From Kiloniellales bacterium (GTDB taxonomy: Bacteria; Pseudomonadota; Alphaproteobacteria; Kiloniellales; JAKSDN01), in NCBI GenBank assembly GCA_022360075.1, contig JAKSDN010001087.1:1-9046 (forward strand): 9,046 bases of DNA, written 5' to 3'. Below the pieces are notes generated by a model, which was not told the origin of the DNA, did no database searches, and saw nothing but the letters and a program-made list of their open reading frames with translations. Positions 1 to 8,838 of the stretch are shown here, in pieces. The number at the start of each line of letters is the position of its first letter. Within the stretch, counting starts at the first letter, position 1. Made by a program: the position numbers and the translations under genes.

Positions 1-560
1 TAGTAGCGACCGGAGACCGTGACGATCGGTGCTTCGGGCGCGGCTTTCTGAAAGGCCTCGATGTAGCCCAGCGCGCTGCGCGGCGGCGTGTCGCGGCCAT
101 CGAGGAAGGCATGCACCACGACCTGGATCCCCGCTTCGGCCAGAACCTTGGCCAGCGCGGCGATCTGGCGCTGATGGGAGTGTACGCCGCCCGGCGACAT
201 CAGGCCCATCAGGTGGGCGCGCCCGCCGCTCGCTTCGAGCTTGCCGATCATGTCGCGCAAGGCCGGCAGCCGCTTCAGCTCGTCCTGTTCGATCGCGGCA
301 TCGATGCGCGGGAAGTCCTGCATCACGATGCGCCCGGCGCCGAGGTTCATGTGCCCGACTTCGGAGTTGCCCATCTGACCGTCGGGCAGGCCGACCTCTT
401 GGGCCGAGGCATCGATCAAGGCATGGGGACAGACGGCCGACAGGCGGTCCAGCACCGGGGTGCGCCCCTGGCAGATGGCGTTGGCCTCGCAGTCTTCGCG
501 GTGGCCCCACCCGTCGAGGATGCAAAGGACCACGGGCCGAGGCCGGATTCTCCCAGTCAT
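1..560 (-). CDS. gpmI: 2,3-bisphosphoglycerate-independent phosphoglycerate mutase, N-terminal part (runs off the left edge)
   Basis: Cofactor-independent phosphoglycerate mutase interconverts 3- and 2-phosphoglycerate in glycolysis and gluconeogenesis, using two Mn2+ ions and a phosphoserine intermediate. Only the first 186 codons are present; the family is about 510 residues long. Reading the minus strand from the ATG at 560 shows VVLCILDGWG (metal-binding Asp16), GNSEVGHMNLGAGR with the nucleophilic Ser66, LMSPGGVHSHQ (His127) and HAFLDGRDTPP (Asp154, Arg156). The last visible residues are VSGRYY, a hallmark of the family. The start is fixed by an in-frame TAG three codons upstream and by normal distance to the first motif. 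The Shine-Dalgarno is weak (GAG). The gene follows rlmH after 84 nt, a larger gap than elsewhere in this group, and a TATATA sits just upstream. Identification is secure; the C-terminal part cannot be seen. Confidence 0.97.
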   Translation of the reverse strand, partial: MTGRIRPRPVVLCILDGWGHREDCEANAICQGRTPVLDRLSAVCPHALIDASAQEVGLPDGQMGNSEVGHMNLGAGRIVMQDFPRIDAAIEQDELKRLPALRDMIGKLEASGGRAHLMGLMSPGGVHSHQRQIAALAKVLAEAGIQVVVHAFLDGRDTPPRSALGYIEAFQKAAPEAPIVTVSGRY

Positions 561-567
561 GCTGCTC

Positions 568-596
568 TATATAAGCCTTTCCGCCAGGTTGCGACA
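568..596 (-). promoter_or_regulatory. Weak candidate promoter in front of gpmI
   Basis: On the minus strand TATATA (573-568) stands out in very GC-rich DNA and lies 7 nt before the gpmI ATG. The hexamer 17 nt further upstream is TGTCGC (596-591), a poor match to TTGACA. If used, transcription would begin at or within a base or two of the start codon, making a near-leaderless gpmI mRNA. The 84-nt rlmH-gpmI gap leaves room for a promoter, but the -35 match is weak. Confidence 0.25.
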
Positions 597-644
597 GGGC
601 TTTGGCCTGCCGGCCCGGGCCTCGGAGACGCCTCATTTTAGGGG

Positions 645-1115
645 CTATTCGCGGTGGTAGGGGTGCTTGGTTAAGATTGTCTGAACCCGGTAGAGCTGCT
701 CGGCCAGCAGGGCGCGCACCAGCATGTGCGGCCAGGTCATCGCGCCGAAGGCAATGGTTCGGGTCGCCCGTTTCTTCACCGCCTCGGAAAGCCCGTCTGC
801 GCCGCCGATCACGAAGGCGAGATCGGCGACGCCGTCGTCACGGGCGCGGCCGACCAGCTCGGCGAAGGCGCGGCTGTTCAGTGCATTGCCCTTCTCGTCG
901 AGGGCGACGACCTGCGCGCCGTCGGGCAAGGCAGCCAGCAAGAGTGCGCCTTCCTGCTCGCGCAGGGCTTCGGCCGGCAGGTTCTGTCGGCACTCGACCT
1001 GTTTCAGGGCGAGCGAGGCGAAGCCGCGTTCGTCGATCCGCTTGGCATAGAGGTCGTAGAGGTCTCTGGCCGGGCCCGCCCTGGCGCGCCCAACCGCGGC
1101 GATCGTGATGCGCAT
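645..1115 (-). CDS. rlmH: 23S rRNA (pseudouridine1915-N3)-methyltransferase RlmH
   Basis: RlmH is a small SPOUT-class methyltransferase that uses S-adenosylmethionine to methylate N3 of pseudouridine 1915 in helix 69 of 23S rRNA, acting late on assembled 70S ribosomes. The protein has 156 residues, the usual family length. It shows VVALDEKGN (residues 69-77), the cofactor-binding FVIGGADGL (101-109), and the trefoil-knot C-terminus MTWPHMLVRALLAEQLYR through ILTKHPYHRE, which ends exactly where family members end. The ATG at 1115 is preceded by GAGG with 5-nt spacing. It lies 27 nt downstream of rsfS, so the two are very probably cotranscribed; both act on the large ribosomal subunit. Nothing looks broken. 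Confidence 0.98.
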   Translation of the reverse strand: MRITIAAVGRARAGPARDLYDLYAKRIDERGFASLALKQVECRQNLPAEALREQEGALLLAALPDGAQVVALDEKGNALNSRAFAELVGRARDDGVADLAFVIGGADGLSEAVKKRATRTIAFGAMTWPHMLVRALLAEQLYRVQTILTKHPYHRE

Positions 1116-1142
1116 CGGGCCTCGCGGCCCCGATGCGGCGGC

Positions 1143-1529
1143 TTACACCGGCATGGCCGAGCGCTCCGGCAGGTCCGCGCCCCACATCTTCTCGATGTTG
1201 TAGAACTCCCTGACCTCGGGCCGGAACAGATGGACGATGACGTCACCGGCGTCGACCAGAACCCAATCGCAACGGTTCTGACCTTCGACCGAAGGCGTGC
1301 GCGCGAGCAGCGGCTTCAGCTTGGTGACCAGATGGTCGGTCATGGCACCGACCTGGCGCTGCGAGCGACCGCTCGCCACCACCAAGAAGTCCGCGATGTC
1401 CGATTTTCCAGCGAGATCGATGACGACAATGTCTTCGCCCTTGTCGTCATCGAGGGAGCTTTGCACGATTTCCACCAGGTGCCGGCTAAACGCGAGCCCT
1501 GGCTCCTGTCGACCGGCCCCGAGGGTCAT
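1143..1529 (-). CDS. rsfS: Ribosomal silencing factor RsfS
   Basis: RsfS (RsfA/Iojap/DUF143 family) binds ribosomal protein uL14 on the 50S subunit and blocks joining with 30S, lowering translation in starvation or stationary phase. From the ATG at 1529 the protein is 128 residues, typical of alphaproteobacterial members. Landmarks are EDIVVIDLAGKSDIADF (32-48), VVASGRSQRQVGAM (50-63) and CDWVLVDAGDVIVHLFRPEV (87-106), followed by REFYNIEKMW. I chose this start because the open frame above it (to 1628) overlaps the end of nadD and encodes only a poorly conserved-looking Arg-rich stretch. An AAGG lies 11 nt before the ATG. A stronger AGAGGTGAG covers the nadD stop and is 6 nt before an in-frame ATT at 1553-1551, so a non-canonical start 8 codons further upstream cannot be fully excluded. 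Gap to nadD is 34 nt. Confidence 0.95.
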   Translation of the reverse strand: MTLGAGRQEPGLAFSRHLVEIVQSSLDDDKGEDIVVIDLAGKSDIADFLVVASGRSQRQVGAMTDHLVTKLKPLLARTPSVEGQNRCDWVLVDAGDVIVHLFRPEVREFYNIEKMWGADLPERSAMPV

Positions 1530-1563
1530 GTCGTTAGGGGCCTTGTCCTGATGAATTATGGTC

Positions 1564-2265
1564 TCACCTCTGTCGTTTCGTTGCTCCGGTGGGATCGCGC
1601 TGCGCCGTCTGGCTGAGGCCCGATCCACGTTGAGCCCGGATTTCCGTTGCCGACTGGGCGTTCAGCCTGTTGTGCAGAAACGTCCAGGCCGGCGGCCGCT
1701 TGGCCGTCAAATGCCGCGCGTTCGAGGCCCTGATCCGGGCCCGAGCATAGCGCCGGGCCGCCACAGCGGCATTTGCCCTCAAATGATAGGAGGGGCGATT
1801 GAAAACCGCAATGACGACTGTGTTAAGGATTTCCTGCCATCTGCCCCAAGAAGAGAGCTGAACTAGGTTGTCGGCCCCCATCAGCCAGACGAAGCGCACG
1901 CGTGGAAAGCGCCGGCTCAGCGTGGCCAGACTGTCGGCGGTGAAGCGGGTGCCGAGCGCATTCTCCAGGCCGGTGACACGGATTCGCGGATGGCGGACCA
2001 TCCGCTGCGCCGAGGCCATCCGGTCCTCGAAAGGCGCCATCCCGGCGCTGGATTTCAGCGGATTCTGGGGCGAGACCAGCCACCAGACCTCATCGAGCCC
2101 GAGGCGGCGCAGGGCCTCCAGGCTGATCTCGCGGTGACCCTCGTGGGCCGGGTTGAAGGAGCCGCCGAGCAAGCCGATGCGCGCATTTGGCGGCGGCAGA
2201 CGCCCGCCGAGCGCCGCGCCGAGCCGGGAAAGCGTGGGGAGAGCGCGGCCGTTCAAGGGGTGCAA
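1564..2265 (-). CDS. nadD: Nicotinate-nucleotide adenylyltransferase NadD
   Basis: NadD transfers AMP from ATP to nicotinic acid mononucleotide, giving deamido-NAD in the universal NAD synthesis route. The nucleotidyltransferase signature GLLGGSFNPAHEGH (residues 31-44, with the HxGH histidines 41 and 44) is present. So are WWLVSPQNPLK (61-71), VWLMGADNLVQL (126-137) and the C-terminal ATP-site motif SATEIR (205-210). The frame has no ATG before the signature. The likely start is TTG at 2265, with AAAGAG two bases upstream, or a second TTG at 2256 with better spacing, giving 233 or 230 residues. That leaves a Pro/Arg-rich extension of about 28 residues before the Rossmann fold and about 23 polar residues after SATEIR. 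It is separated from proA by 142 nt holding a REP-like element, then followed closely by rsfS. Confidence 0.95.
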   Translation of the reverse strand: MHPLNGRALPTLSRLGAALGGRLPPPNARIGLLGGSFNPAHEGHREISLEALRRLGLDEVWWLVSPQNPLKSSAGMAPFEDRMASAQRMVRHPRIRVTGLENALGTRFTADSLATLSRRFPRVRFVWLMGADNLVQLSSWGRWQEILNTVVIAVFNRPSYHLRANAAVAARRYARARIRASNARHLTAKRPPAWTFLHNRLNAQSATEIRAQRGSGLSQTAQRDPTGATKRQR

Positions 2266-2299
2266 ATCTCTTTGCTGCGTGTTTGGCGGGCGTTGTGCG

Positions 2300-2380
2300 T
2301 CCTTCGAGACGCCCGCTTCGCGGGCTCCTCAGGATGAGGATCGTTCTTCGATCCCATCAAGGTTCTGCCTCACCCTGAGG
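2300..2380. repeat. REP-like palindromic intergenic element between proA and nadD
   Basis: The gap between proA and nadD is packed with inverted repeats. The main hairpin pairs GCCCGC (2311-2316) with GCGGGC (2320-2325) around TTC, extended by GAG (2306-2308) with CTC (2328-2330) and TCCT (2300-2303) with AGGA (2331-2334). Next comes GGATCG/CGATCC (2338-2343 and 2349-2354, loop TTCTT). Two imperfect 13-nt copies follow the same pattern, CCTCAGGATGAGG (2327-2339) and CCTCACCCTGAGG (2368-2380), each with CCTCA/TGAGG arms around 3 nt. I recognise the TTCGAGACGCCCGC...GCGGGCTCCTCAGGATGAGG style as a common dispersed intergenic repeat of alphaproteobacteria. Its copy number in this genome cannot be seen. 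In the proA-to-nadD transcript it could fold and affect 3'-end stability or termination. Confidence 0.8.
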
Positions 2381-2407
2381 TTTTCAAAGTCCATCTGTAC
2401 GTGTTTT

Positions 2408-3680
2408 CTAAGGTCGTGTCTGGCCGCTGCCACGTACGACGTACTTGTAGCTGGTGAGCTGCTCGGCCCCGACTGGCCCGCGGGCGTGCAGCTTGCCGGT
2501 CGAGATGCCGATCTCCGCGCCCATGCCGAACTCGCCCCCATCGGCGAACTGGGTCGAGGTGTTGTGCATGACGATGCCCGAATCGATCCGGCTGAGAAAG
2601 CGCTCGGCCGTCGCCGCGTCCTCGGTGACGATGGCGTCGGTGTGGTTCGAGCCGTAGCCGTTGACGTGGGCGATCGCCTCGTCGACGCCCTCGACCACCC
2701 GCGCGGCGATGATCGGCGCCAAGTATTCGGTGGTCCAGTCCTCGGCTTTGGCTGGGACTACGCGCGGGTCGGCAGCCTGCACCTCGCCGTCGCCGCGGAC
2801 CTCGCAGCCGGCGGCGATCAGGTCGTCGAGGATCGGCTTGAGGTGGCTCGAGACGACGGCGCGGTCGATCAGTAGGGTCTCGGCCGCCCCGCAGATGCCG
2901 GTGCGGCGCATCTTGGCGTTGAGCACGATCTCGCGGGCCATCTCGAGCTTGGCGGCGCGGTCGACGTATGTGTGGCAGAGGCCCTCGAGGTGGGCGAGGA
3001 CGGGAATGCGGCTTTCGGCGAAGACCCGCTCGATCAGGCCGCGGCCGCCGCGCGGCACGATGATGTCGACGTAGTCGTGCAGGCTGAGCAGCAGACCGAC
3101 GGCCGCCCGGTCGCTGGTCGGCACGCGCTGAATCGCAGCCTCCGGCAAGCCGGCCGCGGCCAGGCCCGCTTGCAGGCAATCGAGAATCGCGCCCGAGGAT
3201 CGGAAGCTCTCCGAGCCGCCGCGCAGGATCGCGGCATTGCCGGCCTTGAGGCAGAGGCCGCCGGCATCGGCGGTCACGTTCGGCCGACTCTCGTAGATGA
3301 TGCCGATGACGCCGAGCGGCACCGCGACCCGGGCGATCTTGAGGCCGTTCGGCCGCTCCCATTCCGCCAGGGTCTTGCCGACCGGATCGGGCGCCGCGGC
3401 GATCTGCTCAAGGCCCGCGGCCATGGCCTCGATCCGGGCCGGGTTGAGCTCGAGGCGGTCGAGCAGAGCGGCGGTCAGGCCCTTGGCCCGGCCGCCGGCC
3501 ATGTCCTCGGCATTGGCGGCGAGGATTTCGGCCTCGCTTGCGCGAAGCGCGGCGGCCGCGGCTTCCAGGGCCCGGCGCTTGACCGCCGGGTCGGCGAGCG
3601 CCAGCGTGTGCGCCGCCTGGCGCGCGGCGCGGCCCAGGTCTTCCATCTGACTGGCTAGGTCGTCCCGCAGGACCGCGGTT

Positions 3681-3691
<11 letters not shown>
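2408..3691 (-). CDS. proA: Glutamate-5-semialdehyde dehydrogenase (gamma-glutamyl phosphate reductase) ProA
   Basis: ProA reduces gamma-glutamyl phosphate with NADPH to glutamate-5-semialdehyde, the second step of proline synthesis; it takes the labile product of ProB directly. The 427-residue protein has standard family length. Visible are [20 protein letters not shown] (124-143), the nucleotide-binding region [14 protein letters not shown] (148-161), [12 protein letters not shown] (212-223), the active-site cysteine Cys267 in [13 protein letters not shown], and the C-terminal [19 protein letters not shown] (403-421). The ATG at 3691 is preceded by a strong GGGAGG Shine-Dalgarno. It overlaps the end of proB by 11 nt (ATGACCGCTGA), so translation is probably coupled. 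The stop is followed by the REP-like region. Confidence 0.98.
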
Positions 3692-6456
<2,765 letters not shown>

Positions 6457-6497
6457 GGGACTGGGCCTCCCGTCCCATCGGATCGCGGAGGGCAAGG

Positions 6498-6524
6498 AAA
6501 AAGGGAGATGGCTGCCCATCTCCC
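6498..6524 (-). terminator. Intrinsic terminator after rpmA
   Basis: Read on the minus strand, GGGAGATGG (6524-6516) pairs perfectly with CCATCTCCC (6511-6503) around the tetraloop GCAG, followed at once by TTTTT (6502-6498) and then CC. A-U and G-U pairs with the upstream AAGGA can extend the stem into the U-run. This is a textbook rho-independent terminator 57 nt after the rpmA stop. It should end most rplU-rpmA transcripts, so the GNAT-obgE-proBA block would depend on read-through or another promoter. Confidence 0.9.
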
Positions 6525-6560
6525 TCCTTGATCCGCTCTGTCTGCGATGGGCGCCACCGT

Positions 6561-6577
6561 CGGTGGCTCGCCCACCG
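6561..6577 (-). other. Short hairpin directly after the rpmA stop
   Basis: CGGTGG and CCACCG form a 6-bp perfect stem with a 5-nt loop, starting 4 nt after the rpmA stop codon. It has no T-run and lies 37 nt before the real terminator. It may protect the 3' end, or be chance in GC-rich DNA. Confidence 0.4.
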
Positions 6578-6580
6578 AGG

Positions 6581-6856
6581 TTATTCTGCGGGGCTCGGCG
6601 ACGGCTGCGGCGCGACCGAGACATAGGTCCGGCCGGCAGCGCGCGTGCGAAAGGCGACCTTGCCCTCGATCAGGGCGAAGATCGTGTGGTCCTTGCCCAT
6701 ACCGACGTTCTCGCCGGGGTGAAACTTGGTGCCGCGCTGGCGCACGATGATGTTGCCCGGGATCACCGCCTCGCCGCCGAACTTCTTGACGCCGAGCCGG
6801 CGACCGGCGCTGTCGCGTCCGTTGCGCGAGCTGCCGCCTGCCTTCTTGTGTGCCAT
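6581..6856 (-). CDS. rpmA: 50S ribosomal protein bL27
   Basis: bL27 is a large-subunit protein whose N-terminus reaches towards the peptidyl-transferase centre. The 91-residue protein starts [20 protein letters not shown], continues [20 protein letters not shown] and [20 protein letters not shown], and ends in a short Pro/Ser tail. The N-terminus begins directly with AHKKAGG, with no cleavable extension of the kind found in Firmicutes. AGGAG lies 9 nt before the ATG and overlaps the region of the rplU stop; the intergenic gap is 6 nt, so it is cotranscribed with rplU. The last gene before the intrinsic terminator. Confidence 0.99.
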   Translation of the reverse strand: MAHKKAGGSSRNGRDSAGRRLGVKKFGGEAVIPGNIIVRQRGTKFHPGENVGMGKDHTIFALIEGKVAFRTRAAGRTYVSVAPQPSPSPAE

Positions 6857-6862
6857 GGGCGC

Positions 6863-7447
6863 TTACTCCTTGCTCTCGTCGTCCGCGTCCGGCTTGGCGT
6901 CGTCGCTCTCGTCGGCGGCTTTCTTTGCCGTGGCCTTCTTCGCCGGTGCCTTCTTTGCGGCAGCTTTCTTGGCCGTGGCTTTCTTCTCGGTCGCCTTCTT
7001 GGCCGGCGCCTTCGCCTCGGTCTCGCTTGCCGCCTCTTCGACCGCCTCGGCCTCTGTGGGCTCCGGCGTAGCCTCGGCCTCTTCCTTCTTGGCGGCCTTT
7101 TTCGCCGCCTTCTTCTTGGCGCTCGGCTTCTTGCCGTCGGTCAGGATCTCGGTGATCCGCAGCGTCGTCAGGTCCTGGCGGTGACCGTTCTTGCGTTGGT
7201 AGGTCTTGCGCCGCTTCTTCTTGAAGACCAGGATCTTGGGCCCACGGGTCTGCTCGAGAATCTCGGCGGCGACCGTGGCCCCGGCCACGAAGGGGGCGCC
7301 GACCGTCGTCGCGCCCTCCTCGCCGACCATCATGACGGACTCGAACGCGACCAGGTCCCCGGCCTCGCCCTCGAGTCTCTCGACGGTCAGCTTTTGGTTC
7401 TCGGCGACCTTGTATTGCTTGCCGCCTGTCTTGATGACTGCGAACAT
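6863..7447 (-). CDS. rplU: 50S ribosomal protein bL21 with a long Lys/Ala-rich C-terminal extension
   Basis: bL21 binds 23S rRNA in the large subunit. Residues 1-105 are a normal bL21: [20 protein letters not shown], then [20 protein letters not shown] (69-88), then [14 protein letters not shown]. coli bL21 stops at about this point (103 residues), but this one runs to 194. The tail is ordered as a basic patch (106-121, [16 protein letters not shown]), an acidic Glu/Ala/Thr segment (122-145), six pentads of xAKKA type (148-177) and an acidic end ([16 protein letters not shown]). It resembles histone-H1-like low-complexity tails and is probably disordered. The start at 7447 is fixed by the conserved MFAVI N-terminus, although the Shine-Dalgarno is poor. 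A near-consensus promoter and a 5' hairpin lie upstream. No stop or frameshift separates core and tail. Confidence 0.98.
   Translation of the reverse strand: MFAVIKTGGKQYKVAENQKLTVERLEGEAGDLVAFESVMMVGEEGATTVGAPFVAGATVAAEILEQTRGPKILVFKKKRRKTYQRKNGHRQDLTTLRITEILTDGKKPSAKKKAAKKAAKKEEAEATPEPTEAEAVEEAASETEAKAPAKKATEKKATAKKAAAKKAPAKKATAKKAADESDDAKPDADDESKE
6917..7006 (-). repeat. In-gene pentapeptide repeat (xAKKA) in the bL21 tail
   Basis: Six consecutive 15-nt units encode [25 protein letters not shown] and TAKKA (rplU residues 148-177). The DNA units are similar but not identical, with both GCC/GCG/GCA and AAG/AAA codons. This fits old tandem duplication with drift or selection on the amino-acid pattern. 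Such tracts can change length by slippage between strains. Confidence 0.85.
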
Positions 7448-7480
7448 CGAACGCACTGCTTTTCGGCAATAATAACAGGG

Positions 7481-7501
7481 CCGCGAAGGCGCCCTCCGCG
7501 G
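7481..7501 (-). promoter_or_regulatory. Hairpin in the rplU 5' leader
   Basis: On the minus strand CCGCGGAGG (7501-7493) pairs with CCTTCGCGG (7489-7481) around a GCG loop: 9 bp with one G-U pair. It would begin about 4 nt from the predicted 5' end of the rplU mRNA. It is followed by CCTGTTATTATTGCC, which is U-rich for this genome. It might stabilise the mRNA 5' end or take part in autoregulation by a ribosomal protein. I know no named motif that matches it. Confidence 0.5.
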
Positions 7502-7511
7502 CGGACGGGGC

Positions 7512-7539
7512 ACTATAGCCAGGCCGAAAGCGCTGTCAA
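7512..7539 (-). promoter_or_regulatory. Sigma70-type promoter of rplU-rpmA
   Basis: The minus strand reads TTGACA (7539-7534), 16 nt, then TATAGT (7517-7512): a perfect -35 and a 5/6 -10. Predicted transcription start is about 7505, giving a leader of roughly 58 nt before the rplU ATG. Strong promoters of this kind are expected for ribosomal protein genes. It lies 40 nt downstream of the stop of the hydrolase gene. Confidence 0.88.
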
Positions 7540-7579
7540 CGCCTTTCCAGGGCGGAATTCGGCGGTTTTTCCGATCTTA

Positions 7580-8602
7580 TTAGACGGCTGCTCTGAGGTC
7601 GGTTTTCGTCCCTTCCAGCCGCAAGGTCGCTGTCGCTGGCGCCTCGTTTTCGATCCCCACGGCGGTGAGCGATCCGCTGCCGGCCTCGGCCACCAGGGCC
7701 AGGCGCGTGGTCGGGTTGAGGATCGGCGCGGTGAGCCAGGCCAAGTCGTCCGCCGCCGTCGCCATGCGGCCGCTCATCAGGCGGCAGCGATGCTCGCTCT
7801 CGGTGCCCCGGTTGCGGCCGCGCAGGCCCGGGGTCTGCCAGTGGTTGGCGGCCGCGTGGGGGCTTTCCAGCACGAAGGCGCGGCGCTCCAGGCGCTCGAT
7901 CACGCATCCCTCATCGGGTTGCGTGCCGCTCAACAGGAAGATCGCCGGCAGGGCCAAAGGCGTCTCGGTCAGCAGACGCTTGGCCGCCGCGTAGTCGGGA
8001 CAGGTCTCGAAGGCGAGGCGCAGCAGATGGGCCGGCGGCAGGGCCCGCTTGCGCCAGACCGCGACCCGCTCCAGCGTCCAGTCGGCCGCGAAGGCCCCGG
8101 TGCGGTGGCGCAGCGGCGCCTGGTTGAAGCAGGCGGCGAAGCGCCCGGGCGCCATCGCCTGGACCACGCCGACGAAGCCCGGCCAGGTCAGGTTGATCCA
8201 GGGCCCGGCCTCGGCCTCGAAGCGCGCGGCCACGACCTGGGCGCCGAGGCCGTCGAAGGGCCAGTCGAGGATGCGCAGCAGGCGGTTGCCGCCGCTGGGG
8301 CTCGGCACCACGGCGGTCGTGCAGCCCCACTCGTAGCTGACATTGAGGAAGAAGGCGCCCGGCGCGCCCAGGTGATGGGCGATCTCTGTGATCTCGCCGA
8401 GATAGGGGTTGCCGGCCTTGCCGAGCCAGCGCCGCGACAGCCGGTCGCCGAAGCGGATTGCGAAGGGCGGATAGCGCTTCTGGGCGGTGCCGAGCAGCGC
8501 CTCGGCGCGCCCGCGCGTGGCCTCGAGCAGCGCAACCGGCCCCCCTCGGCCAAGCTCGATGACCGGGATCGCCGGCAGGGAAGCGGAAGCATCGCGCCTC
8601 AT
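7580..8602 (-). CDS. Putative Ntn-hydrolase of the NAAA/acid-ceramidase (choloylglycine hydrolase-like) type
   Basis: No exact name can be given, but the 340-residue protein looks like an N-terminal-nucleophile amide hydrolase. Around YEWGCTTAVV, Cys94 is the candidate nucleophile after a Gly93-Cys94 cleavage point. Arg110 and Asp113 in LLRILDWPF follow at +16 and +19, the same spacing as Cys126/Arg142/Asp145 of human NAAA and Cys143/Arg159/Asp162 of acid ceramidase. AANHWQTPG (251-259) offers a catalytic Asn253. Self-cleavage would leave a propeptide of 93 residues and a mature chain of 247. There is no signal peptide or membrane segment, so the enzyme should be cytoplasmic. The substrate is unknown: possibly an N-acyl amide or other linear amide. 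The frame runs upstream through the antisense of tRNA-Ser; I use the ATG at 8602 because a promoter ends right in front of it. It lies upstream of rplU on the same strand, with no obvious terminator between. Confidence 0.75.
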   Translation of the reverse strand: MRRDASASLPAIPVIELGRGGPVALLEATRGRAEALLGTAQKRYPPFAIRFGDRLSRRWLGKAGNPYLGEITEIAHHLGAPGAFFLNVSYEWGCTTAVVPSPSGGNRLLRILDWPFDGLGAQVVAARFEAEAGPWINLTWPGFVGVVQAMAPGRFAACFNQAPLRHRTGAFAADWTLERVAVWRKRALPPAHLLRLAFETCPDYAAAKRLLTETPLALPAIFLLSGTQPDEGCVIERLERRAFVLESPHAAANHWQTPGLRGRNRGTESEHRCRLMSGRMATAADDLAWLTAPILNPTTRLALVAEAGSGSLTAVGIENEAPATATLRLEGTKTDLRAAV

Positions 8603-8608
8603 GAGCCC

Positions 8609-8637
8609 AAGATAGGCCGCCCGCCGCCCGCGACCAA
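8609..8637 (-). promoter_or_regulatory. Promoter of the Ntn-hydrolase gene, apparently giving a leaderless mRNA
   Basis: The minus strand has TTGGTC (8637-8632), 17 nt, then TATCTT (8614-8609). Only GGGCTC separates the -10 from the ATG at 8602, so the expected start of transcription falls on or next to the A of the start codon. There is no usable Shine-Dalgarno in this 6-nt stretch, which agrees with leaderless initiation, known in alphaproteobacteria. Confidence 0.55.
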
Positions 8638-8663
8638 GCGGCAACCGCCGCCGGCGCGATCGC

Positions 8664-8692
8664 TTGCGGGCGGCAAGCCCTTGGGCTAGTTT
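8664..8692 (+). promoter_or_regulatory. Probable promoter of tRNA-Ser
   Basis: TTGCGG (8664-8669), 17 nt, then TAGTTT (8687-8692). The predicted start near 8699 would leave about 40 nt of 5' leader to be removed by RNase P. It is divergent from the hydrolase promoter, with 26 nt between the two -35 elements. Confidence 0.55.
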
Positions 8693-8738
8693 CCCCGGCG
8701 CCCCGCCCGGCGCGCTTGCCGCCGGGTCCCGAGCTCGC

Positions 8739-8828
<90 letters not shown>

Positions 8829-8838
8829 CGATCCGGAA

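Noticed and set aside
29..641. Two plus-strand open frames opposite gpmI
   Set aside because: The minus strand encodes clear phosphoglycerate mutase motifs, and the plus-strand frames are Arg/Pro-rich with no family resemblance.
1530..1628. ATG at 1628 as the rsfS start
   Set aside because: It would overlap nadD by 65 nt, adds an Arg-rich stretch not typical of RsfS, and has no better ribosome-binding site.
2153..2875. Plus-strand frame opposite the nadD-proA junction
   Set aside because: It crosses the REP-like element and is antisense to conserved ProA and NadD motifs; fragments such as RDARFAGSSG are common translations of this repeat type.
6914..7132. Separate histone-H1-like or AlgP-like gene at the rplU 3' end
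   Set aside because: The Lys/Ala region is in frame with bL21, with no stop, start codon or ribosome-binding site between. It is a tail, not a gene.
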